Made by a program: the position numbers and the translations under genes
Part shown: one piece after another, positions 44,112-53,079 of the stretch
How positions within the stretch are numbered: the first letter of the stretch is position 1
Layout of the letters: the number at the start of each line of letters is the position of its first letter
Assembly (NCBI GenBank): GCA_934385475.1
Contig: CAKRPS010000002.1
Coordinates: forward strand, 1 to 64,000
Origin: an uncultured Lachnospiraceae bacterium
GTDB lineage: Bacteria; Bacillota; Clostridia; Lachnospirales; Lachnospiraceae
Direction of reading: 5' to 3'
DNA length: 64,000 nt
The notes under the pieces: generated by a model
What the model saw: only the letters and a program-made list of their open reading frames with translations
Told to the model about the DNA's origin: nothing
Databases searched by the model: none

Positions 44112-44637
44112 CCTACAGTTCAGGGCAATGACGATAGAGGACACGGACAAGATTGTAAAGTGGCGTAACCGTGAGTTTGTCAGGAAAAATTTTATCTATC
44201 AGGAGCCCTTTACAAGACAGGAACACCTATCCTGGATAGAGACGCAGGTCAATACCGGAAGGGTCGTGCAGTTTATCATAAGCCTGCCGGAGGGAAGAGA
44301 GATCGGAAGCGTTTATCTGCGGGATATTGACCGAAAGGAAGGCCATGCGGAATTTGGCATTTTCATTGGGGAGCCGGATGCGGTGAACCATGGATACGGG
44401 ACGGAGGCAACAAACTGGGTACTGTCTTACGCATTTGAAGAACTGAAGCTGCAGAAGGTATTCCTGAGGGTTCTCTCAGATAACCTGAGAGCCAGAAAAA
44501 GCTATGAACATGCGGGATTTCAAATGATAGAAGGAGAAGAAGAGACGGTGACATTGTTGGATGGGAAACACCAGGTGATCTTTATGGAGATGACCCGTGA
44601 GCGTTTTGCCACAAGGAAACAGAGAGGGTGTGTATGA
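44098..44637 (+). CDS. GNAT N-acetyltransferase, PseH candidate
   Basis: This 179-residue RimJ/RimL-type GNAT has VKWRNREFVRKNF near residue 21, EHLSWIETQV and the acetyl-CoA part NHGYGTEATNWVLSYAF, then LRVLSDNLRARKSYEHAGF. The WRN...V and H..W pattern resembles PseH, which acetylates the 4-amino group of the PseC product. The pse module needs this step and no better candidate exists in the window. It is, however, 14 kb from pseI and close to the WecE-like gene, so it may instead be a WecD-like enzyme for that sugar. The gene overlaps both neighbours. Confidence 0.7.
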   Translation: MKEDSLQFRAMTIEDTDKIVKWRNREFVRKNFIYQEPFTRQEHLSWIETQVNTGRVVQFIISLPEGREIGSVYLRDIDRKEGHAEFGIFIGEPDAVNHGYGTEATNWVLSYAFEELKLQKVFLRVLSDNLRARKSYEHAGFQMIEGEEETVTLLDGKHQVIFMEMTRERFATRKQRGCV

Positions 44638-45581
44638 AAAAGAAAATCAGTTTTGTGATTCCCTGTTATCGTTCGTCGCAGACGATCGGCGGGGTAGTCG
44701 ATGAAATCAATAAGACGATGGAGGGAATGCAGGAATATTCCTATGAGATCATTCTGGTAAATGACGCCTCTCCGGATGATACCTTCGATACGCTAAGAGC
44801 ACTGTGTACCACACAGAAAAATATCTGTGCCATAAATCTTGCCAAGAATTTTGGACAGCATGCCGCGTTGATGGCGGGGTTTCATTATGTGAAGGGAGAT
44901 ATTGTGGTCTGCCTGGATGACGATGGACAGACTCCGGCAGATGAGGCAGGAAAGCTTCTTGGTGGAATTGAACAGGGGGCAGACGTGGTATATGCCAGCT
45001 ACGCCCATAAGAAACATTCTCTGTTCCGCAATTTCGGAAGCTGGGTCAATGAGGTGATGGCGACCGTGATGCTTGGTAAGCCGAAGGAACTGTACGTGTC
45101 CAGCTACTTTGCAGCAAGACGTTTTGTGGTGGATGAGATGATGGGCTACAGCAATCCCTATCCCTATGTGATCGGTCTGGTGCTGCGTTCCACCAAAAAT
45201 ATTGTTAATGTGGAGGTGAATCACAGAGAAAGGAAGGTCGGCAACTCAGGCTATACGCTGGGAAAGCTTTTGGCGCTGTGGTTTAATGGATTCACCGCTT
45301 TCAGTGTAAAGCCACTCCGGCTTGCAACTGTGATCGGAACGATTTCTGCATTGGCCGGATTCCTGTATGGAATCTATACGGTAATTAAGAAATTTGTCAA
45401 TCCGGATGTGGTGATCGGATTCAGTGCGTTGATGTCGGCGATTGTTTTTTTCTGTGGCCTGATCCTTTTGATGCTTGGAATTATCGGAGAATATGTGGGA
45501 AGAATTTATATATCCCTGAACAACTCTCCGCAGTTTGTGGTAAGAGAGAGTATTGATGAACGAGATACGGATGAAAATTAA
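44634..45581 (+). CDS. GT2, GtrB/ArnC-like polyprenyl-phosphate glycosyltransferase
   Basis: This 315-residue enzyme has GT-A motifs (ISFVIPCYRSSQTIGGVVD; LVNDASPDDTFD; NFGQHAALMAGFHYVKGD; catalytic CLDDDGQTPADE at about 95-106) and two C-terminal membrane helices (about 232-255 and 268-292). This is the ArnC/GtrB shape, making a polyprenyl-phosphate sugar for outer-face GT-C enzymes such as its neighbours at 42321 and 45556. The ATG overlaps the GNAT stop. Confidence 0.88.
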   Translation: MKKKISFVIPCYRSSQTIGGVVDEINKTMEGMQEYSYEIILVNDASPDDTFDTLRALCTTQKNICAINLAKNFGQHAALMAGFHYVKGDIVVCLDDDGQTPADEAGKLLGGIEQGADVVYASYAHKKHSLFRNFGSWVNEVMATVMLGKPKELYVSSYFAARRFVVDEMMGYSNPYPYVIGLVLRSTKNIVNVEVNHRERKVGNSGYTLGKLLALWFNGFTAFSVKPLRLATVIGTISALAGFLYGIYTVIKKFVNPDVVIGFSALMSAIVFFCGLILLMLGIIGEYVGRIYISLNNSPQFVVRESIDERDTDEN

Positions 45582-47412
45582 ACTTCATATCTTTGCCCTG
45601 ATACTTGCAACGGCGGCAGCATTGTGTTTTCCACAGATTCTGAATCTGAAGGACAATGTTCTGGGTTATACAAACAGTATTTTTTCAGTGATGCTGTGGC
45701 TTTTGTGCTACTATGCGGTCAACCGTGCTCTGCACACGATTGACCTGACAGACCGGAGGGCGTTTGTGCTGGCTGGTGTTCTGTCCTTTCTTTTTACGGT
45801 GGCAATGCTGTTTGGAACACGGCTTGACCATGTGGAAAACGTAGACTTCAAAGACGGCTTGCTGTGGATATCGCTGCCGGTATTCACCTGTCTGTTTACC
45901 ATTCTGGTGTGTAAGTTATGGGACTTTCTTAGCAGACTTGAAGAGAAACGGCGGGTTCTTGCGGAGCAGCTTGGAACGCCTGTTTTGCCACAAATGCGTA
46001 GCACGTACAGAAATATACTGGTTTTCTGTATACTGTTTTTGTGTTGGTTTGTGGTTTTGCTGGCGGTGTATCCGGGTTTCTTCGTTTATGATGCGCAGGA
46101 CGAGTATCTGCAGGTGGCCTCGAGAAATTTTACGACACATCATCCGTTGCTTCATGTGCTGATGCTGGGAGGAATGATCTGTGGAGTTCATAAATTTACA
46201 GGCTCCTACAATCTGGGAATCGCCTGCTACACGATTTTTCAGATGCTGGTGATTGCCGGGGTGTTTACCTATGTGATTGCCTATCTCCGGAAAAAAGGCG
46301 TGTCACTTTGGATTCGTCTCTTTGCACTGCTGTATTTTGCTGCATTTCCGGTGGTCGTGATGTTTACATTATGTTCCTCCAAGGACGCTTTCTTTACGGC
46401 GGCGCTCTTACTGCTTCTGATCGCATTGCTGGAGATGGGATGTCGTGAGGAGGAGTTTTTTACTTCTTTCCGATGGCAGATATTTTTTGTCGGCAGTGCT
46501 GTTTCCATGATGCTTTTCCGGAAAAACGGCGTGTACGCTTTTCTGGTACTGATCCCCTGCCTGTTGGTGCTTCAGGTACGACACCGGAATAAAAAATATT
46601 TCAAAAAGCTGGGATGCCTTCTTGGAATTTCCCTCGCCGGATTTCTTGTAATAAACGGGGGACTGCAAGTGGCTCTGCATGCACAGGCGGGAGAAAATCA
46701 GGAGATTCTGACGGTGCCGATCCAGCAGCTTGCCAGAACCTACAAATATACACCGGAGGCTTTTTCCAAAGAGGATCGGGAACTATTGCTTAAAGTACTG
46801 CCCGAGGATGTGTTGGCAAGATACAATCCGAGATTGTCAGATCCGGTCAAATATTATTTTAACAACCGGGAATATGAAAAAAATAAGATGCAGTATGTAA
46901 AGCTCTGGGCCAGGGTCGGTCTTCGTAAGCCGGTTTCGTATCTCAATGCATGGTTGATGACTTCCTATGGTTTCTGGTACCCGGATACCGTAATCAATGT
47001 ATATGCCGGTAATTCCGTGTTTACCTTTACGTATAAGGACTGTTCTTACTTCGGCTATGAGGTGGAGGAGCCGGGAGTCAGGGCAAGTAAGATCCCGTGG
47101 CTCAATGAGGCATACCGGAAGCTGTCCTTGGAGATCCAACAGGAGAAGATACCGGTATGGTCCATGTTGTTCTCACCGGGCTGCCTGTTCTGGTGCTTCG
47201 CATTCTCTCTGAGCTATCTGCTGTATCGCCGGAAGTATCATATTCTGTCGGCCTATCTGCCGGTGCTGCTTGTGTGGCTTACTGTTATTCTGGGGCCGAC
47301 CTACCTGCCAAGATATGTTTTGATTTTCTGGTATGGACTGCCCTTATTTATGAGTGTACTGCTGTGTGAAGAGCGGTTTGGTTGTAAAAACAAGGGAAGC
47401 GTGCTATACTAG
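45556..47412 (+). CDS. DUF6020-like membrane protein (GT-C candidate)
   Basis: This 618-residue protein has about 13 membrane helices. The loop YPGFFVYDAQDEYLQVASRN is followed by FTTHHPLLHVLMLGG, a pattern of the DUF6020 membrane family often found in Firmicutes surface-glycan loci; the D and the HH region match GT-C-like sites. Function not established. It overlaps the GT2 gene by 26 bases. Its last codons contain the -35 and -10 of the next promoter, whose -10 overlaps its TAG. Confidence 0.72.
   Translation: MNEIRMKIKLHIFALILATAAALCFPQILNLKDNVLGYTNSIFSVMLWLLCYYAVNRALHTIDLTDRRAFVLAGVLSFLFTVAMLFGTRLDHVENVDFKDGLLWISLPVFTCLFTILVCKLWDFLSRLEEKRRVLAEQLGTPVLPQMRSTYRNILVFCILFLCWFVVLLAVYPGFFVYDAQDEYLQVASRNFTTHHPLLHVLMLGGMICGVHKFTGSYNLGIACYTIFQMLVIAGVFTYVIAYLRKKGVSLWIRLFALLYFAAFPVVVMFTLCSSKDAFFTAALLLLLIALLEMGCREEEFFTSFRWQIFFVGSAVSMMLFRKNGVYAFLVLIPCLLVLQVRHRNKKYFKKLGCLLGISLAGFLVINGGLQVALHAQAGENQEILTVPIQQLARTYKYTPEAFSKEDRELLLKVLPEDVLARYNPRLSDPVKYYFNNREYEKNKMQYVKLWARVGLRKPVSYLNAWLMTSYGFWYPDTVINVYAGNSVFTFTYKDCSYFGYEVEEPGVRASKIPWLNEAYRKLSLEIQQEKIPVWSMLFSPGCLFWCFAFSLSYLLYRRKYHILSAYLPVLLVWLTVILGPTYLPRYVLIFWYGLPLFMSVLLCEERFGCKNKGSVLY
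47382..47410 (+). promoter_or_regulatory. Internal promoter before the Wzy/WaaL-like gene
   Basis: TTGTAA (47382-47387) and TATACT (47405-47410) are spaced by 17 bases, with a TGC extension. It is inside the end of the preceding gene. The leader to 47540 is about 120 bases and contains two palindromic repeats and a TGCGCA hairpin. Confidence 0.7.
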
Positions 47413-47480
47413 TTTGAAAAATCCATATGCGAAAGATTTTTCAAACGTGAAAAATCCATATATGAAAGATTTTTCAAACG
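47412..47480 (+). repeat. Two tandem 33-base palindromic repeats
   Basis: Units at 47415-47447 and 47448-47480 are identical at 31 of 33 positions. The first, with three bases upstream, forms a perfect 12-base inverted repeat (GTTTGAAAAATC at 47412, GATTTTTCAAAC at 47435) with an 11-base loop; the second pairs over nine bases. No T-run follows, so these are not ordinary terminators. They lie in the leader of the Wzy/WaaL-like gene. Confidence 0.85.
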
Positions 47481-47506
47481 TGACAAATACAGATACAAAC
47501 TCGACA

Positions 47507-47525
47507 TGCGCAACAGACGTGCGCA
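47507..47525 (+). promoter_or_regulatory. TGCGCA hairpin leader, copy 3
   Basis: Two TGCGCA hexamers (47507-47512 and 47520-47525) form a perfect stem with a seven-base loop (ACAGACG). GAAGTGAGGAT follows, and the ATG is 14 bases after the stem. Downstream of the loop it matches copy 1 at 16494 closely. Confidence 0.6.
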
Positions 47526-47539
47526 GAAGTGAGGATAAA

Positions 47540-49432
47540 ATGAACAGGATATTGGATAGAAAACAGGCGACCTTATCGGTTATCTGGATTCTCATAATCG
47601 GCATGATGATCTGCCTGTGGCCGCTGCGTTTTGTACAGGAGACGGTAGTTTCCCAAAGTACACAGAAGGCAGTCATGGAATCTGAGCCGATCACGACAGA
47701 CTATGTGGTGCAGCAGATGTTTGTCGCGCAGTATGACCGATTGAAAGATATAGACATTTATTTTACACAGGGAACACCGGGGGAAGAGTTCAATTTCGTT
47801 CTTTATGATGCATCGATGAATATTTTGATGCAGCAGGTGATCGGAACGGATGAGAAGAAGGAAATTCCCGGTTTTTGCACTGTGCAGGTGAATATGGATG
47901 TGGAGGTCGGAAAGGCCTATTATTTTCTGATCCAGGGTACGGAATCTCCCTTCCGGGTAGCTTATGAAAATACAGAGGATTCCGGCAATATCTATAACGG
48001 AACACTCTATTATGGAAATGTTGAAGATACCGATCATTGCATGATTGCACGGTATGCATATGAGATGCCGCTCCGGAAGGGGAGAACGCTGGCGGCTTAC
48101 GGAATCTTGCTTGCGTTGGGAATTTTTGCTACGTGGCTGACGGAACGCTATTACAAAAGCAGGCCTGAGCGGAACAGGCTGGTCACCACAGAGCAGGTAT
48201 GTAAGGCAGTGCTCTGTCCGGTGATTCTTGTAGCAGGTGGTTTCTGTGCCCTTGCGGTGTTTCCTGCACGGCTGTTTACCATAGAAGCTGTATCCATTGT
48301 ATTTTATGAGGTGGGAATCCTGCTGGCAGTTCTGGCTGCCTTGTATGCAGTCTGTCATGACCGGAGCGGGATGGCGACTTCCCGGAGTGCACTGGAATTT
48401 CTGCGTGAAAGATGGCAGGATTATCTTCAGTCAGCAATGATTGCAGGAGCTCTCTGGGGATGCTGTAATTATATGAATGGGCTGTATGAAATTCATCATA
48501 CGGTTGCTTACAGACAGGTGCTGATCTTCCTGGCACTGTCCGTGATCGTCACGTACTCCGGAAGAGAAATTTTTACGGTATATAATGCCGTCTATGCGGT
48601 GATAGCGGCAGTGGCTGGCTGCTATTATTATCAGACTGCCCTTGCGGCACTGGAAGATCCGGAGCCACTGGAGATTCAGACGGTTAAGCTGACCGTCTGG
48701 GTAGGAGTACTGGCAGGAGCGGTACTGATCAATACGGTGATTATTGCATTCCGCGGACGTATCCGGGGCTTTTCACCGTTGTATGGGGCACTGATAGGTG
48801 CGTTCTTCGTGCTTCTGCTTGTGTACCGCAATACGAGAGGCTGGCCGATTTATCTGGTGTGTGCATTTACCCTTTTCTATCTTCGTATGGCAGCGTGGGA
48901 TAAAAAGGCACATTTACTCCAAAATATAGGTAACGGTGTATTGTTCCATTTTGCAGTGATGGTGATCTACTGCCTGTTGCACAGACCTTATATGTTTTTC
49001 CAGTATTACCGTTATCCGTTTATTTTCCACACGGTGACAATTTCAGCGGTTTATCTGGCGATGGTGGTGTGTGTTGCCATGGTTAAACTGTTGGATGCGT
49101 ACAGGAAGCATCCCTGCCTTTCGGGATGCTACAAGGAGCTTTTCCTCTTTGGAACGGCATGTGTATATCTGCTTTTAACCTTGTCACGGACAGGCTATCT
49201 GGCAATCATTGTGACTGCCATTATCGTAATTCCAGTGACATGCTTCTGTATGAAAAAAAGACTGCGGCATATGTTTAAAATTGCCGGAATGATGATAGCT
49301 GCCGCTTTGATTTGCTTTCCGATCATCTTTACGGCCCAGAGGATTATTCCTTCGGTGAAGGCAGATCCGGAACCGCTTGAGATTGAAGAGCTTCCGACGG
49401 AGATCGTGCACGGAAGAGTGATGGATTCCTAG
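47540..49432 (+). CDS. Wzy/WaaL-like polymerase, N-terminal part cut by an in-frame TAG
   Basis: This 630-residue part of an O-antigen polymerase/ligase-like protein has TM1 (about 12-33), an outer beta-rich domain (about 45-175, LKDIDIYFTQGTPGEEFNF), then about 12 membrane helices ending with LLTLSRTGYLAIIVTAIIVI, a Wzy/WaaL-type helix. The frame ends at TAG 49430-49432 and continues open in the same frame to 50023, where the missing family motif occurs. It therefore appears to be a broken gene, or one read through. The start follows GAGGATAAA; the frame is open further upstream through the repeats, with no ribosome site. Confidence 0.8.
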   Translation: MNRILDRKQATLSVIWILIIGMMICLWPLRFVQETVVSQSTQKAVMESEPITTDYVVQQMFVAQYDRLKDIDIYFTQGTPGEEFNFVLYDASMNILMQQVIGTDEKKEIPGFCTVQVNMDVEVGKAYYFLIQGTESPFRVAYENTEDSGNIYNGTLYYGNVEDTDHCMIARYAYEMPLRKGRTLAAYGILLALGIFATWLTERYYKSRPERNRLVTTEQVCKAVLCPVILVAGGFCALAVFPARLFTIEAVSIVFYEVGILLAVLAALYAVCHDRSGMATSRSALEFLRERWQDYLQSAMIAGALWGCCNYMNGLYEIHHTVAYRQVLIFLALSVIVTYSGREIFTVYNAVYAVIAAVAGCYYYQTALAALEDPEPLEIQTVKLTVWVGVLAGAVLINTVIIAFRGRIRGFSPLYGALIGAFFVLLLVYRNTRGWPIYLVCAFTLFYLRMAAWDKKAHLLQNIGNGVLFHFAVMVIYCLLHRPYMFFQYYRYPFIFHTVTISAVYLAMVVCVAMVKLLDAYRKHPCLSGCYKELFLFGTACVYLLLTLSRTGYLAIIVTAIIVIPVTCFCMKKRLRHMFKIAGMMIAAALICFPIIFTAQRIIPSVKADPEPLEIEELPTEIVHGRVMDS

Positions 49433-50023
49433 TACTATATTACGATAGAACGGTTCGTGCAGGTGTTCCAGATGAAGGTGCTGGGGATTCCGGAGGAACG
49501 GTGTGTCCATGCAGGCAACTGGGTACGGAACGAAGAGAAGCTTCCGGCTGACTGGTTTTTGCCTGTAGAGAAAATGCTTCTGGCATCCGAAGAAGATATG
49601 GCATTGCAGGAAGAGGCAGAGGGAGAAGAGCAGGAAAGCTCGTATGCAAACGGAAGAATGGAAATATTCCGGGTGTATTATGAGAATTTAAATAAAACAG
49701 GGCATCAGGACATGGGTATTATGCAGCCGGATGGCAATTTTATTGTGCATGCGCATAACATTTACCTGCAGGTGGCTTATGATCATGGAATCTATGTAGG
49801 AATCGTATTTATTCTGGTGGGAGCCGGTACATTCCTGCAGTCGGCATTGTTCTATCACAGAAAAAAAGAAGTGATAAGCTGTGCAGCACTTCCGCTTGCA
49901 ATGCTATTGCTTTTTGGTGTGGCGGGATTGACAGAGTGGATTTTCCATCCATGCTGTCCAATAGCGATGATCCTGTTCCTGACAATGTCACCATTGCTGT
50001 TTGATTGCAGGAAAACAGTCTGA
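49433..50023 (+). pseudogene. C-terminal part of the amber-split Wzy/WaaL-like polymerase
   Basis: This is in the same frame as the preceding gene, beginning directly after its TAG with YYITIERFVQVFQ. It holds the outer loop, then GRMEIFRVYYENLNKTGH, the ligase/polymerase motif HAHNIYLQVAYDHGIYVGI and two last membrane helices. If translated alone, it could start at GTG 49457 or ATG 49472; an AGGTG lies six bases before the latter, probably by chance. A fragment with only about three helices would not be active by itself. One base change at 49430 would restore a protein of about 827 residues. Confidence 0.8.
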
Positions 50024-50032
50024 GGAACGATA

Positions 50033-51910
50033 ATGAAAAAGTTGAAATCTACGTTTAATGTAAAATTATTTTATAGAAGAACCTGTCTGATCATTTATGA
50101 CATTATCAGCATTGTCATCGCAAGCTATCTGGCGATTATGCTCCGTTATGATCTGCATTTTGAAGGGATTCCGGATCATTTTATGCGGCCGATCGAGCTT
50201 TTCATGCCGATTAACATTCTGGTAACGCTGGTGATCTTCTACTGCTTCCGGCTTTACAGCAGCCTTTGGGCCTATGCGGGGGAGACGGAATTGCAGAATA
50301 TTGTGGTGGCCTGTGTGTTGTCTACCCTTTTCAATGGAATCGGTATGCAGTTTTTCCGGATAGGAGACCGGCAGGCAGTTCCGAAGAGCTATTATCTGCT
50401 TTACATGTTTGTACTGGTGGCGTGTATTTTTGCCAGCCGCTTTTCTTACCGCTTTTTCCGGGGATTAAAGCATAAACAGCAGAACAAGAAGAACCGTATT
50501 TCGGTTATGGTGATCGGTGCCGGAGAGGCAGCCAATGTGATCATCAAGGAAATTGTGGGAAGCAATTTTTCCACGATGGTCATCAAATGTATTATCGATG
50601 ATGATAAGGGAAAATGGGGAAGATATATCCAGGGCATTAAGGTTGTCGGCGGACGCGACAAGATTGTAGAGTGCGCTGATTTATATGAAGTGGATGAGAT
50701 TATTGTGGCAATGCCCTCAGCCAGCCGTGCAGAGATCAAGAAAATCCTGGAAATCTGTAAGGATACCAATTGCAAGCTGCGTTCCCTGCCGGGTATGTAC
50801 CAGCTGGTAAACGGTGAAGTGAATGTCAGCAAGCTGCGGGATGTGGAGGTTGAGGATCTGCTCGGCAGAGAGCCGATCAGCGTAGATATGGACTCCATTC
50901 TCGGATATGTGCAGGGCAAGGTGGTTCTGGTGACCGGCGGCGGTGGTTCTATCGGCAGCGAGCTGTGTCGTCAGATTGCAGGTCATCGCCCCAAACAGCT
51001 TATCGTTTTGGATATTTATGAAAATACGGTCTATGATGTACAGCAGGAACTGAAACAGAAATATCCGGAGCTGGATCTGGTGGTGCTCATTGCATCTGTC
51101 AGAAATACGAACCGGATGAATTACATCTTCTCGAAATATAAGCCCAATATTGTGTATCATGCGGCAGCCCATAAGCATGTGCCGTTGATGGAGGACAGCC
51201 CGACAGAGGCAGTCAAGAACAATGTTTTTGGTACCTTTAAGACAGCGCAGGCAGCCGCCATGAGCGGGGTACAGAGATTCGTCATGATTTCCACAGACAA
51301 GGCGGTAAATCCTACGAATATCATGGGAGCCAGCAAACGAATCTGTGAAATGATCATCCAGACCTTTGACAAGCATTATGATACCGAGTTTGTTGCAGTA
51401 CGGTTTGGCAATGTTTTGGGAAGTAACGGCAGTGTCATTCCACTGTTCCGCAAGCAGATTGCCGCGGGAGGACCGGTTACCGTTACCCATCCTGATATTA
51501 TCCGCTATTTCATGACCATACCGGAAGCAGTCTCGCTGGTATTGCAGGCAGGAGCCTATGCCAAGGGAGGGGAAATTTTCGTTCTGGATATGGGAGAACC
51601 GGTTAAGATTCTGACCTTGGCAGAGAACCTGATTAAGTTATCGGGCTATCGTGTGGGAGAAGATATTAAGATTGAATTTACAGGACTTCGTCCCGGCGAG
51701 AAGCTGTATGAAGAGCTTTTGATGGACGAGGAAGGTATGAAGGAAACAGCCAACAAGCTGATTCACATCGGAAGACCGATTGAGCTGGACGAGCAGGAAT
51801 TCTTCGCACAGCTCAAGGAATTAAAGGATGAAAGTCAGATTGAGAGCTCTGATATCAGACCGCTGATACAGAAGATTGTGCCAACCTATCATTATCAGAA
51901 GGCAAAATAA
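50033..51910 (+). CDS. Membrane-bound UDP-GlcNAc 4,6-dehydratase (retaining), PglF/CapD-like
   Basis: This 625-residue enzyme has four N-terminal membrane helices (about 15-140), a CoA-binding-like Rossmann domain (VMVIGAGEAANVIIKEI) and the catalytic dehydratase domain from about residue 290: VLVTGGGGSIGSELCRQIA, HAAAHKHVPLMEDSP, STDKAVNPTNIMGASKR and RFGNVLGSNGSVIPLF. In PglF this makes UDP-2-acetamido-2,6-dideoxy-4-keto-glucose. The full-length membrane form differs from the soluble PseB at 21615, so two 4-keto sugar routes exist. It is followed by pglE- and pglC-like genes. Confidence 0.93.
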   Translation: MKKLKSTFNVKLFYRRTCLIIYDIISIVIASYLAIMLRYDLHFEGIPDHFMRPIELFMPINILVTLVIFYCFRLYSSLWAYAGETELQNIVVACVLSTLFNGIGMQFFRIGDRQAVPKSYYLLYMFVLVACIFASRFSYRFFRGLKHKQQNKKNRISVMVIGAGEAANVIIKEIVGSNFSTMVIKCIIDDDKGKWGRYIQGIKVVGGRDKIVECADLYEVDEIIVAMPSASRAEIKKILEICKDTNCKLRSLPGMYQLVNGEVNVSKLRDVEVEDLLGREPISVDMDSILGYVQGKVVLVTGGGGSIGSELCRQIAGHRPKQLIVLDIYENTVYDVQQELKQKYPELDLVVLIASVRNTNRMNYIFSKYKPNIVYHAAAHKHVPLMEDSPTEAVKNNVFGTFKTAQAAAMSGVQRFVMISTDKAVNPTNIMGASKRICEMIIQTFDKHYDTEFVAVRFGNVLGSNGSVIPLFRKQIAAGGPVTVTHPDIIRYFMTIPEAVSLVLQAGAYAKGGEIFVLDMGEPVKILTLAENLIKLSGYRVGEDIKIEFTGLRPGEKLYEELLMDEEGMKETANKLIHIGRPIELDEQEFFAQLKELKDESQIESSDIRPLIQKIVPTYHYQKAK

Positions 51911-51924
51911 AACAGGAGGCAGTT

Positions 51925-53058
51925 ATGGAAAAGAAACGGATCTATTTGTCCTGCCCCACCATGCATGGCGAGGAACAGAAATTTATCAAGGAGGCATTTG
52001 ACACCAACTGGGTAGCTCCTCTGGGACCGAATGTCAACGCGTTTGAAAAGGAGATGGCAGAGTACACAGGCTGCGGCCACGCTGCAGCCTTAAGTGCCGG
52101 AACAGCAGCAATCCATCTATCCTTGAAGCTTTTGGATATCAAACAGGGAGACATTGTATTTGTATCTGATTTGACCTTTTCTGCAAGCTGTAATCCGATT
52201 GTATATGAGAAAGCAACGCCGGTCTTTATTGATGCGGAACCGGATACCTGGGACATGTCCCCGGAAGCCTTAAAAAAGGCTTTTGAAAAATACCCGAATC
52301 CCAAGGCAGTTATCTGTGTGCATCTGTACGGTACGCCTGCCAAGCTGGATGAGATCATGGCAATCTGCAAAGAACATAATGTGCCACTGATAGAAGATGC
52401 GGCAGAATCTTTAGGAAGTACTTACAAAGGAAAACATACAGGGACGTTTGGTAAATATGGCATTTATTCCTTTAATGGAAATAAGATTATTACGACTTCC
52501 GGCGGCGGTATGCTGGTATCTGCTGACGAAGAGGCAACCAAACGTGCTACCTTCCTGGCAACCCAGGCGCGTGACCCTGCAAGATATTATCAGCATTCCC
52601 AGATAGGATATAACTATCGTATGAGTAACATTACAGCGGGAATCGGAAGAGGACAGTTACTCCACATGGAGGAGCATAAGGCATTAAAGAAGGCTATCTA
52701 TGCGCAGTACAAAGAGGCATTTGCCGATGTGGAAGAGATTACCATGAATCCGATGAACCCGGACGGCGATGCCAACAACTGGTTATCCTGTATGACGATT
52801 GCTCCGGGCTGCAAGGTAACACCGGATATGGTCATGGATGCCCTGGCAGAAGAGAACATTGAGAGCAGACCGATCTGGAAGCCGATGCATTTACAGCCGG
52901 TATTCGCAGAATATGATTTTATTCCGTATTATCCGGATGGAAGCAGTGTGGGAACGGATATCTTTGAGAGAGGTCTGTGCCTGCCAAGTGATATTAAGAA
53001 TACACCGGAAGACATGGAGCTGATTATTGCTACGGTTCGAAGGTGCTTTGGTAAGTAG
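51925..53058 (+). CDS. PglE-like UDP-4-amino-4,6-dideoxy-GlcNAc transaminase
   Basis: This 377-residue DegT-family aminotransferase has RIYLSCPTMHGEEQKFI at the start, TNWVAPLGPNVNAFE, ALSAGTAAIHLSLKLL, LIEDAAESLGSTYKGKHTG and the PLP lysine in FNGNKIITTSGGGM (about 187). These are PglE/PerA-type features. It aminates C4 of the PglF product, giving the precursor of bacillosamine-type sugars. A GGAGG site precedes the ATG. The N4-acetyltransferase gene pglD that usually accompanies these enzymes is not nearby. Confidence 0.92.
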   Translation: MEKKRIYLSCPTMHGEEQKFIKEAFDTNWVAPLGPNVNAFEKEMAEYTGCGHAAALSAGTAAIHLSLKLLDIKQGDIVFVSDLTFSASCNPIVYEKATPVFIDAEPDTWDMSPEALKKAFEKYPNPKAVICVHLYGTPAKLDEIMAICKEHNVPLIEDAAESLGSTYKGKHTGTFGKYGIYSFNGNKIITTSGGGMLVSADEEATKRATFLATQARDPARYYQHSQIGYNYRMSNITAGIGRGQLLHMEEHKALKKAIYAQYKEAFADVEEITMNPMNPDGDANNWLSCMTIAPGCKVTPDMVMDALAEENIESRPIWKPMHLQPVFAEYDFIPYYPDGSSVGTDIFERGLCLPSDIKNTPEDMELIIATVRRCFGK

Positions 53059-53079
53059 AAAATAGGCGAAGGGAAAACT

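Noticed and set aside
44098..44637. Firm naming of the GNAT as pseH
   Set aside because: The motifs fit but the location is equally consistent with a WecD-like enzyme for the WecE product, so no gene symbol was given.
47412..47480. CRISPR array or IS end
   Set aside because: There are only two directly adjacent units with no spacers, no cas gene, no transposase and no target-site duplication.
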